Part shown: positions 44,037-52,851 of the stretch, in pieces | Numbering within the stretch: the stretch's first letter is position 1 | How the letters are laid out: each line of letters starts with the position of its first letter | From: DAOSXA01 sp964526835 | Lineage (GTDB): Bacteria > Zixibacteria > MSB-5A5 > GN15 > FEB-12 | Assembly: GCA_964526835.1 (NCBI GenBank) | Contig: CAZGMK010000017.1 | Span: 6,028 to 70,027 of the forward strand | DNA length: 64,000 nt | Direction of reading: 5' to 3' | Program-made: the position numbers and the translations under genes | Notes under the pieces: model-generated | The model's database searches: none | Seen by the model: the letters and a program-made list of their open reading frames with translations, nothing else | Told to the model about the DNA's origin: nothing

Positions 44037-44366
44037 ATGTCACAACAGCAACCGACTCAACTGAAAGTCGAGCTTAACGACGCCGAAGCCGAGGGCATCT
44101 ACGCCAATCTCGCCATGATCATGCATTCGCCTACTGAGATCATCATCGACTTCGCCCGCGTGATGCCCCGCACCCAGAAAGCGCGGGTTCTTTCGCGAAT
44201 CATCATGACACCCATGCACGCCAAGGTCATGTCACAAACCCTGCAGGAGAACCTGAAGAAGTTCGAAGAACAGTTCGGAGAGATCAAAGTCCACGGTCCC
44301 AAAGAGCGCATGTCCAAGAGCATCGGCTTTGAGGCCAGGCAATCCGACGATAAGGGGAACGAGTAG
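44037..44366 (+). CDS. DUF3467 family protein
   Basis: 109 residues. The pattern QLKVELNDAEAEGIYANLAMIMHSPTEIIIDFARVMP followed by a MTPMHAKVMSQTLQENLKKFEEQFG helix is the DUF3467 family, found across many phyla without a known function. The content is mixed alpha/beta and cytoplasmic with no signal or membrane segment. SD AGGA lies about 8 bases before the ATG. A terminator follows directly, so it is monocistronic. Confidence 0.8.
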   Translation: MSQQQPTQLKVELNDAEAEGIYANLAMIMHSPTEIIIDFARVMPRTQKARVLSRIIMTPMHAKVMSQTLQENLKKFEEQFGEIKVHGPKERMSKSIGFEARQSDDKGNE

Positions 44367-44367
44367 A

Positions 44368-44406
44368 GAGCTGTCGACGGACGGCTGAACGCGACGACTC
44401 TTTTTT
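44368..44406 (+). terminator. Rho-independent terminator of the DUF3467 gene
   Basis: Nine-base arms (44368-44376 and 44392-44400) with one mismatch and one G-U pair, a 15-base loop, then TTTTTT at 44401-44406, immediately after the stop codon. Confidence 0.75.
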
Positions 44407-44442
44407 GTTGAACCTGTAACGCTGTGAGCTCAGTGTTTGATT

Positions 44443-44667
44443 ATGGTTGTCGTCAAGCCGCTCAAGAAATGTCCCCTGTGTTGCGAGCCGATCGCGGCCG
44501 ATGCGATCCGGTGCAAGCACTGCCAGGCCGACCTGACCGACAAGGCGCAGTCCCGGACGGGCCGCCTGTCGCAATACAACAACTTCAGGGTGGGGTTTCT
44601 GTCCGGCATCCTTTTTTCGATCCTACTGGCGCTGTTGCTCTGGGTCAACGCCCACTGGGGATTCTAA
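44443..44667 (+). CDS. Small zinc-ribbon membrane protein
   Basis: 74 residues. An N-terminal zinc ribbon (KKCPLCCEPIAADAIRCKHCQADL) and one C-terminal membrane helix (VGFLSGILFSILLALLLWVNAHW). ATG at 44443 is preferred; a TTG two codons upstream is also open. Proteins of this plan are common and functionally unknown. The gene lies just after a terminator, so it needs its own promoter, which I cannot identify. Confidence 0.65.
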   Translation: MVVVKPLKKCPLCCEPIAADAIRCKHCQADLTDKAQSRTGRLSQYNNFRVGFLSGILFSILLALLLWVNAHWGF

Positions 44668-44833
44668 ATGGGCAGGCGTGAACCCCATAACGGATGTCCT
44701 CTCTTCACCGGTTCTATCATCTGTCCCCTTCGGATGAGGCAGCGTTTTTTGTTGCGAGGCCGCGCAACACTGGCTTAGTTTGCCTGTGCGCAGATAGTGG
44801 CGCCCCGGAGGTCGTAACCAGGAGGAACGGAGG

Positions 44834-45226
44834 ATGGAAGGTCGCAGCACCGCACTGATTGTCGATGACGAATGCCACATCAGGAGAATCCTGAGTCGAA
44901 TGGTCCGACAGGCCGGCTACTCGGTCACGGAAGCGGAGGGCGGCGAAGAGGCTCTGGCTTGTCTGGAGGCTGACGGGTTCGACGTTGTCATCAGTGATAT
45001 CTGCATGCCTCGTATCGACGGGCTGCAGTTGCTCAAGCGCATCAAGCATTCACACCCGCAGACATCCGTCGTGATGATGACTGGATATGCCGGCGAGTAC
45101 CCGACCAGCCAGGTCATGTCGGCCGGGGCCGATCATTATCTGGCGAAGCCATTCAGCAACGCCGATGTCCAGGCGGCCCTGCAGGACATTGAACAGCGAC
45201 GGGACGATTCCTCAACACTGCACTGA
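44834..45226 (+). CDS. Single-domain response regulator (CheY-like receiver)
   Basis: 130 residues, a receiver domain only. The acidic pair is Asp11-Asp12, the phospho-acceptor Asp55 (VVISDICMP), switch Thr83 (MMTGYA) and Lys105 (AKPF). There is no output domain, so it must act through protein contact or as a phosphorelay step. No histidine kinase is nearby. The ATG is preceded by AGGAGG eight bases upstream and by a second GGAGG directly abutting it. Confidence 0.88.
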   Translation: MEGRSTALIVDDECHIRRILSRMVRQAGYSVTEAEGGEEALACLEADGFDVVISDICMPRIDGLQLLKRIKHSHPQTSVVMMTGYAGEYPTSQVMSAGADHYLAKPFSNADVQAALQDIEQRRDDSSTLH

Positions 45227-45252
45227 AGTCCGCGGGATGTACATAGTAGTGG

Positions 45253-46512
45253 TCAGCGTCTGACAAGGACACTAACAATGCGCTGGCCGGAAACTCGCTC
45301 CACTTCAAATTCCAGGTCAAACCAGCGAACAGTCTGTCCCTGTCGAGGCACTGAACCGACCAGGTCGTATATCAACCCGCCGACGGTATCATGATCCCCC
45401 GATTCGTAATTGGTGCCGAGTTCATCCTGCAGCCGCTCGACCATCAGCGACGCACTCACGCGATGGCGGCCGTCCGGGAGTCTGAGAATCTCTTCCTCTT
45501 CGATATCGTGCTCATCGCGAATCTCGCCGAAGACCTCCTCCATGATATCCTCAAGCGTCACTAGCCCGGCCATGCCCCCGTAGTCGTCGACAACTATGGC
45601 TAGATGCTGCCGGCGTAGCTGAAACTCGCGAAGCAGCTCACCGATGATCTTGGTTTCAGGAATCAGGAAGGGTTTGCGCAGAAAGCGGTCCAGATCGAAT
45701 TTCTCGCCCGGCTCCGGCATGCGGTTGAACAGGTCCTTGACATATATCAGTCCGACCACGTTGTCGATGTTGTCCTTGTAAACCGGATAACGCGAATGAC
45801 CGTCGCGGGCAACCAGGTCTTTGATCTGACTGAAGGTCATGGAATGCTCGATTGCCGTGACATCAATCCGAGGGACCATTATCTCGCGAACCGTAGTCTG
45901 ATCGAGCAGTAGAATCTGGCCGATCATCGCCTTCTCTTCGTCCTCAACGATAGCCTGGCCGATGCCGGCGTCGTCAGCCAGCGAATCGATGGCCCGCTCG
46001 ACCAGATCCTCTCTCTCCTCGTCGGTCAGCTCGTGACCGGCGCGGGCTCCACCCGCCAGCTTCCGGTACGCGGCGGCCACCGGCAACAGTAACGCATAGA
46101 CTATTCTGATGAGCCAGAGTCGGCGTATCAGCTTGCCCGGGGAATTGTCCCGCGCAAAACGTCGCGGCAGGTATTCGGCGGCCATCAAATAGAACGACCA
46201 GGCAATGAAGAGCGAAGGAACCGCCGCCGCAGCCCACGTCCACTCCATGCTGTCGGCCAGCCTGATAGCCAGGCGGCAGGCGATGGCACTGACCACTACC
46301 AGTACCAGAGCTTTGAAGATTGTCGCTACCTGTCGAAAGAGGCCCGGGTTGGAAGTCAGGCGAGCAAGGAAGGCCTGGCGTCGCCGGCTCAGGTTCGGAA
46401 ACAGGTTCTCGACCTCTTCCGGATCGATGTGAACGGCCAACGAGTAATGCGAAACAGTGTAGCCGGTCCCCAGAATCAGCAGCGCAATCAATATCAGAGC
46501 CAACTCGATCAT
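45253..46512 (-). CDS. CNNM/CorC family transporter-associated protein (CBS pair)
   Basis: 419 residues. An N-terminal CNNM (DUF21) membrane domain with about three to four helices (about 1-150), then two CBS domains (VREIMVPRIDVTAIE, DGHSRYPVYKDNIDNVVGLIYVKDLF, LAIVVDDYGGMAGLVTLEDIMEEVFGEI) and a C-terminal CorC_HlyC domain. Members are linked to Mg2+ efflux or homeostasis. In proteobacteria the ybeX gene of this family follows ybeY, as here. The start overlaps ybeY by 4 bases. Confidence 0.85.
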   Translation of the reverse strand: MIELALILIALLILGTGYTVSHYSLAVHIDPEEVENLFPNLSRRRQAFLARLTSNPGLFRQVATIFKALVLVVVSAIACRLAIRLADSMEWTWAAAAVPSLFIAWSFYLMAAEYLPRRFARDNSPGKLIRRLWLIRIVYALLLPVAAAYRKLAGGARAGHELTDEEREDLVERAIDSLADDAGIGQAIVEDEEKAMIGQILLLDQTTVREIMVPRIDVTAIEHSMTFSQIKDLVARDGHSRYPVYKDNIDNVVGLIYVKDLFNRMPEPGEKFDLDRFLRKPFLIPETKIIGELLREFQLRRQHLAIVVDDYGGMAGLVTLEDIMEEVFGEIRDEHDIEEEEILRLPDGRHRVSASLMVERLQDELGTNYESGDHDTVGGLIYDLVGSVPRQGQTVRWFDLEFEVERVSGQRIVSVLVRR

Positions 46513-46952
46513 GATCGCCCTCCGGCCTCCTGAAGTCGGCGCAGATAGTCCTCCTGGCGGCTGGCCATCGCCGCGCGGGAGGTCTCGGTGTCGTCACGGT
46601 ACCCCAGCAGATGCAGCCAGCCATGGGCCGCCAGCCGCAACAACTCCTGGCTGAAACTGCAACCGTATTCTCTGGCCTGCCTGTCCGCCGCCTCGGCCGA
46701 GACGTATACCTCCCCGAACATCCCTCCGGGATCATCGGGCTCATCGAGGTTGAAGGCCAACACGTCGGTGCTGCGGTTGCGCCCGCGATACTCGCGATTG
46801 AGTTGCCTGATGCGACGGTCGTCGATCACGATCAGATTGACGGTCGCTTTCCCGCGGGCAACCTTCTCACCGGCGATGACCAGGTCGAACAGCCGATGGA
46901 GGCGCGCTCGCGGCAGGCGAATAGGCGTCTGCTTGAAGACATTCAGCTTCAT
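46509..46952 (-). CDS. ybeY: Endoribonuclease YbeY (16S rRNA maturation)
   Basis: 147 residues. Zinc-dependent RNase needed for 16S rRNA 3' maturation and ribosome quality control. The metal motif is HGWLHLLGYRDD; the usual third His (GYDH) is Asp, as in several other phyla. NREYRGRNRSTDVLAFNL is the family signature. ATG at 46952 overlaps the 7TM-HD stop (ATGA) and begins the homology; the frame extends to 47072 inside that gene without support. Confidence 0.88.
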   Translation of the reverse strand: MKLNVFKQTPIRLPRARLHRLFDLVIAGEKVARGKATVNLIVIDDRRIRQLNREYRGRNRSTDVLAFNLDEPDDPGGMFGEVYVSAEAADRQAREYGCSFSQELLRLAAHGWLHLLGYRDDTETSRAAMASRQEDYLRRLQEAGGRS

Positions 46953-49198
46953 TCCGAGGCCTTCTCCTGCTCCCTCTGCCCGGGGTAGACCACCCGATGA
47001 TGGAAGGCGGCCATGAGCACCTGGGCAAAGGCGGTTCTGATCTTGGCCAGGTCTCTGAGCGTCACGGGACATTCATCGAGCTCACCCGATTGAAAGCGGT
47101 CGTTGATGATACGCTGAATGAGTGCATCAATCCGCGCCGGTTTCGGATCCTCCAGCGTACGACTGGCCGCCTCCACCGCATCGGCGAGCATGGCAATCGC
47201 TGTCTCGCGCCGTTGCGGCTTGGGACCGGGATAGCGAAGCTTGTCCGCCGCTTCGGCGTCAACCCCCTGTTCGATGGCCTTGTTGTAGAAGTATGCCATC
47301 CGCATTGTGCCGTGATGTTCCTCGATGAAACTGAGAACATCATCGGGAATATCGTGCTCCTCGCCCAATTGTCGGCCGCGCTTGACATGCGACGACAAAA
47401 TCAGCGAGGACATGGTCGGTGATAGCTCCTCATGGCGAGACTTCACGCTGAGCTGGTTCTCAACGAAGTACTCGGGTATCTCGATCTTGCCTATGTCGTG
47501 ATAATACGCTCCCACTCGCGCCAACAGAGCATTGGCGCCGATAGCTTCTGCAGCCTTTTCGCACAGGTTTCCAATCACCATCGAATGCTGGTATGTGCCC
47601 GGGGCTTCGATTGCCAGACGTTTCAGGAGAGGGTGGTTCATGTCCGAAAGCTCCAGCAGCGTGATGTCGGTGGTGATACCGAACAGCGACTCAAACAGGG
47701 GCAGGATACCGATGGTGATGAGAGTAGACACAAGGCCATTGAGGGCGCCGTAGCCAATCTCGGTCAGGATTTCCTCCGAGGGAACGAACTTGAGGTTCTC
47801 CACCAGAAAAATATAGGCCACGTAGGCGGCGGCGACCGCAAGAGCGATCCGGAAGAAATGGGTTCGCCGACGAACCCGACGCGAAGTAAGGCAGGCGGTA
47901 ACACCGACGGTCATAGTCATGAGCGTGAGCGTGAAGTCGAATCGATGCATCATCCCCAGTAACAGGGCCAGGATCATGGTGCAAATGACACCAATCTCCA
48001 GATCGAACAGGATGGTGATGACGATCGGCAGCACCGCCACCGGATAGAGATATACGCTCACGTCCCAGCGGTCGACGAAACTGATGAGGAATAACTGCAA
48101 TCCGAAAACCAGGAAGATCGCCAGGAGTTTCGGATTTGAGTTGTACACTTCGCGACGGTAGTGGTAGAGCAGCATGTAGAGTACGCTGAGCAGAGACAGC
48201 ACCAGAACGATGCGAGCCAGGGCAGGAATGAAGACCATCCAAAGGCCCTGTTCGGCCGCCTGCGCGCGCATGATCTGAGCCATCTCATCGAGGATGCGGC
48301 TCTGCCTCTGATCGACCCGAGCCCCGGAGCGGACAATGATGTCGCCGGGGCGAACCACCTCCTTGATATTAGATATCTCCTCTAGTTCGTCCTCCAGCCG
48401 AGTTGCCGTGGCGCTGGCATTGACACGCAGGTTCGGCTCCATGAAGACTCGCCCGACCGTATACGCAAACTCCACATCGATGCTGTCGTGGCGGCGAGCC
48501 GCGTTCAGACCGCCCAGTAGCTCTACGTTGGCGCCGGCCGTGGTCAGGACACGCTGGCGGGGATACACGTTCTCGCGGCCACCTCTGCGGACCAGGACAT
48601 TCCTGTTCGGCAGGTCCTTGAACCTGGCGCTGTCGGGCAGGACTCCGACCTTGTAGATTTCGTTCTCGTACAGGTTCTCGATGACCGGCACAACCCGATG
48701 GCTCGCCGAATCGGTCAGAGATCGCCGAATGGCGCCGCGGGGCATGTGGGGGAACCGGTCGGAGACGATTGCGGTGTACTCGTCAAGTCCTCTCTCATCC
48801 GATGACGACAGCGTTTGCAGCGAATCAACCAGCCGGAAGTAGCGCCGAAGCCGCTGCTTGGCGCGCTGCGGCACCGTCGTGTCGGCATCGAGAACCACCG
48901 GCACAGTTAATCGGACTACGTCCTTCTCGTCCTCAAGCTCGCGGTCGGTCTTATAGACGATGATTTCGAAAGGCGCGATAATGTCATCAAGCGACACTTC
49001 GCCGCGTCGCGGGATATCCAGGGGATCATAGAGGTCCTCGCCGGGATAGAAGATTGCGATCAGAACCGCCGCGATTATCAGCAGCGCCGCCTTGCGAACC
49101 CGCGAATACCCGGACCGAGGCGGGCCCTGACGGCTCTCCGCCTTGACCTTGAGGACTCGTTTGACGAATCGCTTAGCTTTTCGGATCAGACTGAACAT
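46949..49198 (-). CDS. 7TM receptor with intracellular HD hydrolase (PgpH/YqfF family)
   Basis: 749 residues. One N-terminal helix (about 35-52), a large extracytoplasmic 7TMR-HDED domain (about 60-310), seven membrane helices (about 320-490) and a C-terminal HD domain with GAYYHDIGKIEIPEYF and HVKRGRQLGEEHDIP. Characterised members (Listeria PgpH) hydrolyse cyclic di-AMP. The c-di-AMP substrate is inferred here; no diadenylate cyclase gene is in the window. It sits between phoH and ybeY, a layout known from Firmicutes and others. Confidence 0.87.
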   Translation of the reverse strand: MFSLIRKAKRFVKRVLKVKAESRQGPPRSGYSRVRKAALLIIAAVLIAIFYPGEDLYDPLDIPRRGEVSLDDIIAPFEIIVYKTDRELEDEKDVVRLTVPVVLDADTTVPQRAKQRLRRYFRLVDSLQTLSSSDERGLDEYTAIVSDRFPHMPRGAIRRSLTDSASHRVVPVIENLYENEIYKVGVLPDSARFKDLPNRNVLVRRGGRENVYPRQRVLTTAGANVELLGGLNAARRHDSIDVEFAYTVGRVFMEPNLRVNASATATRLEDELEEISNIKEVVRPGDIIVRSGARVDQRQSRILDEMAQIMRAQAAEQGLWMVFIPALARIVLVLSLLSVLYMLLYHYRREVYNSNPKLLAIFLVFGLQLFLISFVDRWDVSVYLYPVAVLPIVITILFDLEIGVICTMILALLLGMMHRFDFTLTLMTMTVGVTACLTSRRVRRRTHFFRIALAVAAAYVAYIFLVENLKFVPSEEILTEIGYGALNGLVSTLITIGILPLFESLFGITTDITLLELSDMNHPLLKRLAIEAPGTYQHSMVIGNLCEKAAEAIGANALLARVGAYYHDIGKIEIPEYFVENQLSVKSRHEELSPTMSSLILSSHVKRGRQLGEEHDIPDDVLSFIEEHHGTMRMAYFYNKAIEQGVDAEAADKLRYPGPKPQRRETAIAMLADAVEAASRTLEDPKPARIDALIQRIINDRFQSGELDECPVTLRDLAKIRTAFAQVLMAAFHHRVVYPGQREQEKASE

Positions 49199-49222
49199 AA
49201 GGCGAGAAGTCCCTTCGCCTCG

Positions 49223-50221
49223 CTACCTGCCTCGTGATTTCTCATGGCGGTCATACGCCTTGATAATCTCCTGCACCAGCCGGTGGCGAATCACATCCTT
49301 GTGCGTGAGATAGACAAACTCAATTCCGTCAATGCCTTTCAAAATCCTCTGGACTCTAACCAGCCCCGAGCTGCCCGGTCGCTCCAGGTCGATCTGCGTG
49401 ATATCGCCGGTGATGACCGCCTTGGACTGGTCACCGATTCGCGTGAGGAACATCTTCATCTGCTGACTGGTCGTGTTCTGCGCCTCATCCAGAACCACGA
49501 AGGCCTCGTTGAGGGTCCGTCCGCGCATAAACGCCAGGGGAGCGATCTCAATCACGCCCATCTCAACCAACTTGCGCATCTTGTCCGGTTGAAGCATATC
49601 ATAGAGGGCATCATAGACCGGACGCAGATACGGGTCGACTTTCGCCCTGATGTCCCCCGGCAGGAACCCAAGCGACTCGCCAGCCTCTACGGCCGGACGA
49701 GTGAACACGATTCGGTTGACCCGTTTGGCTTTCAGTTCGGCGACCGCCATGGCCACCGCCAGGTAGGTCTTGCCGGTGCCGGCCGGGCCAATGGAAAAGA
49801 CCACATCGCTGCGATCGACTGCTTCGACGTATTTCGACTGGCCGATCGTACGCGGCTTGATGGCCCGCTTGAGAGTCGTAGTGAGAAGCCCTTCGGTCGA
49901 TATTTCTTCGGCCGGTCCAATGCCGTTCTCCCGCACCATGCTGATGGCGTACGTAACATACTGATCATTGATTAGGCTGCCCTGTTTAATCCGGGTCACC
50001 AGGTCGCCCAGCACGCGCATCACTCGATCGACCTCCGAAGGCCGCCCCTCGACCAACACCTTGTCGCCTCGGGCGATCAGGCGGGCGTCAAAGGCCGACT
50101 CAATCAGGCGCAGGAATACATCGCTCTGCCCGAACAGCATACGCTGGTCGATCCCCTCCACTGAGAAGGTCCGTGATTTGGCCTCGTAGCCGTCCGCGCC
50201 CATAGATCGAGCCAAGCTCAA
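49223..50221 (-). CDS. PhoH-like ATPase (YbeZ family)
   Basis: 332 residues. The N-terminal KH-like region (FSVEGIDQRMLFGQSDVFLRLIE) is followed by the PhoH ATPase with Walker A GPAGTGKTYLA, TRPAVEAGESLGFLPGD and Walker B region AFVVLDEAQNTT. YbeZ interacts with YbeY in rRNA processing. TTG at 50221 overlaps the aspS stop (TTGA); a second TTG at 50215 is better spaced from GGGAGG, and an ATG lies at 50203. Confidence 0.9.
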   Translation of the reverse strand: MSLARSMGADGYEAKSRTFSVEGIDQRMLFGQSDVFLRLIESAFDARLIARGDKVLVEGRPSEVDRVMRVLGDLVTRIKQGSLINDQYVTYAISMVRENGIGPAEEISTEGLLTTTLKRAIKPRTIGQSKYVEAVDRSDVVFSIGPAGTGKTYLAVAMAVAELKAKRVNRIVFTRPAVEAGESLGFLPGDIRAKVDPYLRPVYDALYDMLQPDKMRKLVEMGVIEIAPLAFMRGRTLNEAFVVLDEAQNTTSQQMKMFLTRIGDQSKAVITGDITQIDLERPGSSGLVRVQRILKGIDGIEFVYLTHKDVIRHRLVQEIIKAYDRHEKSRGR

Positions 50222-52041
50222 CCCTCCCTGATGATTTTGAGTCCGAGTTCAGCCAGCTGGGCCGGTTCGACCTCCGACGGCGCGCTGTCCATGAGCGAGA
50301 CGGCCGCCGTGGTCTTCGGAAAGGCAATAACATCACGGATGGATTCGGTGCCGGACATCAACGCCACTATACGATCGAGCCCCGGCGCCAGGCCGGCATG
50401 CGGCGGCGCACCATACTCGAGCGCGCGCAGCAGAAAGCCGAACATTCGGTCGGCCCGCTCACGGTCGATACCGAGAATCTGAAGAACCCGCTCCTGAAGT
50501 TCACGGCGGTTGATTCGCTGCCCACCCGACGCTATCTCCATCCCATTGAGAACCAGGTCATACTGGGCCGCCCGGGCGCGTCGCCATGGATGTGAGGGAT
50601 CGCTGACCGGCTTATCGGCCCTGAAGCCTTCGTCAATCAGCGGCAAATCCTCTTCCAGCGGCTGCGAGACGATGTTGTGCATCGCCTGGATCGAATCGGA
50701 ATCGGGATCGTATTCAAACAGCGGGAAGTCCATAACCCAGAGAAACTTCCACTGCGACGTGTCGGCAAGGTTATGCTCGCGACCCAGATGCGAACGAATC
50801 TGCCCCAGTATCTCCTCGGTCTTCATGCGCTTATCCGATATAATCAACACCGCGTCCCCCTCTTTAGCCTGCGCCTTGTCGCAGATGCGGTCCTTGACCT
50901 CTTCGCCAAGGAATTTCAGGATCGGAGACTTGTCGCCTTCCGGCTTGCGCAAAATGTAGGCCAGCCCGCCGGCGCCGAACCCCTTGGCCCGATCGGTGAG
51001 CTCGTCGATCTGCTTACGTGAATACTCGGCACCGCCTTCGAGCACGATCGCCTTGACCACGCCGCCCGAGGCGACGTTGTCGGCGAAGACCTTGAAATCG
51101 CTGCCGGCGACGACCTCAGAGAGGTCGACTATCTCCATGCCGAAACGCAGATCCGGTTTATCGATACCCCAACGGCTGATGACTTCATCGAAGGTGTAAC
51201 GAGGAAACGGCGTTTCAAGTTTCACGCCCAGCACCTTCCGCCACAGGTGAGCCACCATGCCTTCGGCGACGGCGAAGACATCGTCGGGGGTCACAAAGGA
51301 CATCTCCATGTCGATCTGGGTATGCTCCGGCTGTCGGTCCGAGCGCAGGTCCTCATCTCGCAGGCAGCGGGCAAGCTGGAAGTACTTGTCGAAGCCGGCT
51401 ACCATCAGAATCTGCTTGAGCAACTGAGGTGACTGTGGTAAGGCGTAGAACTTGCCCTTCTGAACGCGGCTGGGAACGATATAATCGCGGGCCCCTTCGG
51501 GGGTGGAACGCATCAACAGCGGGGTCTCGATCTCGTAAAAGCCCTGGCCATCGAGGTATTCGCGGACGGCCATCATGGCCTGGTGCCGCAGGCGTATCCG
51601 TTCCTGCAGCGGTCTGCGACGCAGGTCGAGATAACGATATTCCAGGCGCAGTTTCTCGCCAGCCTGGGTGTGGTCCTCGATCTCGAACGGCGGCGTCTTG
51701 GACTCGGCGAGGGTGTAGAAACGCTCGACCACGACCTCGATCTCGCCGGTGGCGATCCTGTCGTTGATCATCCCGTCGGGGCGGGCACTGACTTCGCCGA
51801 TTACTGCCACGACCCATTCGTGCCGGGCGCGCTCGGCCTCCTTCAGGACTTCCCGGGGCAGTTCGTCCGGATTGAGGACCACCTGAGTGATGCCGTAACG
51901 ATCGCGCAGATCTATGAAGAACAGTCCGCCCAGATTGCGGTAGGAATTGACCCAGCCGTTGAGGCGAACTTGTTGTCCGACGTGTTCTTTGCGGAGTTCA
52001 CCGCATGTATGGGTTCGTTTGAGTTGGCTATAGGCCGGCAC
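50218..52041 (-). CDS. aspS: Aspartyl-tRNA synthetase
   Basis: 607 residues, bacterial type with the GAD insertion domain. N-terminal OB anticodon-binding domain (about 18-105), then class II catalytic motifs: FYEIETPLLMRSTPEGARDY (motif 2 region nearby at FQLARCLRDEDLRSDRQPEHTQ) and GLAPGLDRIVALM (motif 3). Whether it is discriminating or Asp/Asn-nondiscriminating cannot be settled by eye. The start is GTG with SD AAAGGT. It is the first gene of the aspS-phoH-7TMHD-ybeY-corC run. Confidence 0.94.
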   Translation of the reverse strand: MPAYSQLKRTHTCGELRKEHVGQQVRLNGWVNSYRNLGGLFFIDLRDRYGITQVVLNPDELPREVLKEAERARHEWVVAVIGEVSARPDGMINDRIATGEIEVVVERFYTLAESKTPPFEIEDHTQAGEKLRLEYRYLDLRRRPLQERIRLRHQAMMAVREYLDGQGFYEIETPLLMRSTPEGARDYIVPSRVQKGKFYALPQSPQLLKQILMVAGFDKYFQLARCLRDEDLRSDRQPEHTQIDMEMSFVTPDDVFAVAEGMVAHLWRKVLGVKLETPFPRYTFDEVISRWGIDKPDLRFGMEIVDLSEVVAGSDFKVFADNVASGGVVKAIVLEGGAEYSRKQIDELTDRAKGFGAGGLAYILRKPEGDKSPILKFLGEEVKDRICDKAQAKEGDAVLIISDKRMKTEEILGQIRSHLGREHNLADTSQWKFLWVMDFPLFEYDPDSDSIQAMHNIVSQPLEEDLPLIDEGFRADKPVSDPSHPWRRARAAQYDLVLNGMEIASGGQRINRRELQERVLQILGIDRERADRMFGFLLRALEYGAPPHAGLAPGLDRIVALMSGTESIRDVIAFPKTTAAVSLMDSAPSEVEPAQLAELGLKIIREG

Positions 52042-52322
52042 AGGTACCTTTCATACTTGCTAACTGCCTGATACTGTTAGATATCGGCATGAGTTCCGAG
52101 GCGTGAAGGGGATCAGTTTCCACGTGGTAAAGGTATGCTGCCGGGCTGATTTAGTCAAGGGAGTGGTTGGGAATCGCGTCGCGGCATGTTAAGACCGACC
52201 ACCGGGAAACGTCTTAGTGAATAGGGCCTCGCCTGCGGCTTCCCCTGAGTGGAAGCATGTTCGTGTCTGTCAACTTCGAGGCCGTCACCTGAATACCGGG
52301 TTCCTTGAGCATAATCCCTCGA
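52042..52322. other. Intergenic region between aspS and rpmA
   Basis: About 280 bases. On the minus strand TTGACT (52153-52158) and TACCTT 17 bases on form a weak candidate aspS promoter. The rest has no gene, repeat or RNA I can support. Confidence 0.35.
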
Positions 52323-52352
52323 ACACAAAACGCCGCCGAACACTCGGCGGCG
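52323..52352 (-). terminator. Rho-independent terminator of rpmA
   Basis: Nine-base perfect GC arms (52344-52352 and 52331-52339) with a 4-base loop, followed on the minus strand by TTTTGTGTT. It lies 27 bases past the rpmA stop. Confidence 0.85.
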
Positions 52353-52379
52353 TCACGACGACTTTCAGTGCGCGGTGGA

Positions 52380-52631
52380 CTATTCGTATACCGATACTCG
52401 CTTGCCGCTCTTGCCTACCCGCTCGAAGGTCACGACACCAGTGGTCTTGGCAAAAAGCGTATTGTCCCTGCCGAGACCGACATTGTGGCCGGGCTTGATC
52501 CGGGTGCCGCACTGGCGGACAATTATCGAGCCGGCCAGTACAGCCTGACCGCCATAGACCTTGGTCCCCCGTCGCTGACCATTCGAGTCGCGACCATTCT
52601 TCGAGGAACCGACACCTTTCTTGTGAGCCAT
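52380..52631 (-). CDS. rpmA: 50S ribosomal protein L27
   Basis: 83 residues: MAHKKGVGSSKNGRDSNGQR, then GTRIKPGHNVGLGRDNTLFA, a canonical bacterial L27. The N-terminus starts directly as AHKK, with no cleavable extension of the Firmicute type. L27 contacts tRNAs at the peptidyl transferase centre. rplU (L21), its usual upstream partner, is absent; the gene has its own promoter and terminator. SD AGAGGT precedes the ATG. Confidence 0.96.
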   Translation of the reverse strand: MAHKKGVGSSKNGRDSNGQRRGTKVYGGQAVLAGSIIVRQCGTRIKPGHNVGLGRDNTLFAKTTGVVTFERVGKSGKRVSVYE

Positions 52632-52740
52632 AACTTACCTCTTATCTCCAAACAATTATCTTTCGCAGCGCCGGCCTGCCCGACCACACTAACCACACAA
52701 TATCCAACATCGCCCGTCGGCCAGGCGATTACAGCTTTGT

Positions 52741-52768
52741 AGTATAGCAAATTCGGCTGTAAAGGCAA
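52741..52768 (-). promoter_or_regulatory. Extended -10 promoter of rpmA
   Basis: On the minus strand, TTGCCT (52763-52768, 4/6), a 16-base spacer, and TATACT (52741-52746, 5/6) preceded by TGC, an extended -10. The start near 52734 gives a ~100-nt leader. Confidence 0.6.
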
Positions 52769-52851
52769 GGGCAAATTGCCTGTCGCAAGCGAAGACGGCC
52801 GAGACTCGAATGGGCCCCGGCCGCCGTTCTAAGCGTGTTTCCGCCAGTACC

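Noticed and set aside
44717..44750. Possible terminator after the small zinc-ribbon gene
   Set aside because: A 7-bp stem with a G-U pair exists, but the TTTTTT run starts seven bases past the stem, so it is not a convincing intrinsic terminator.
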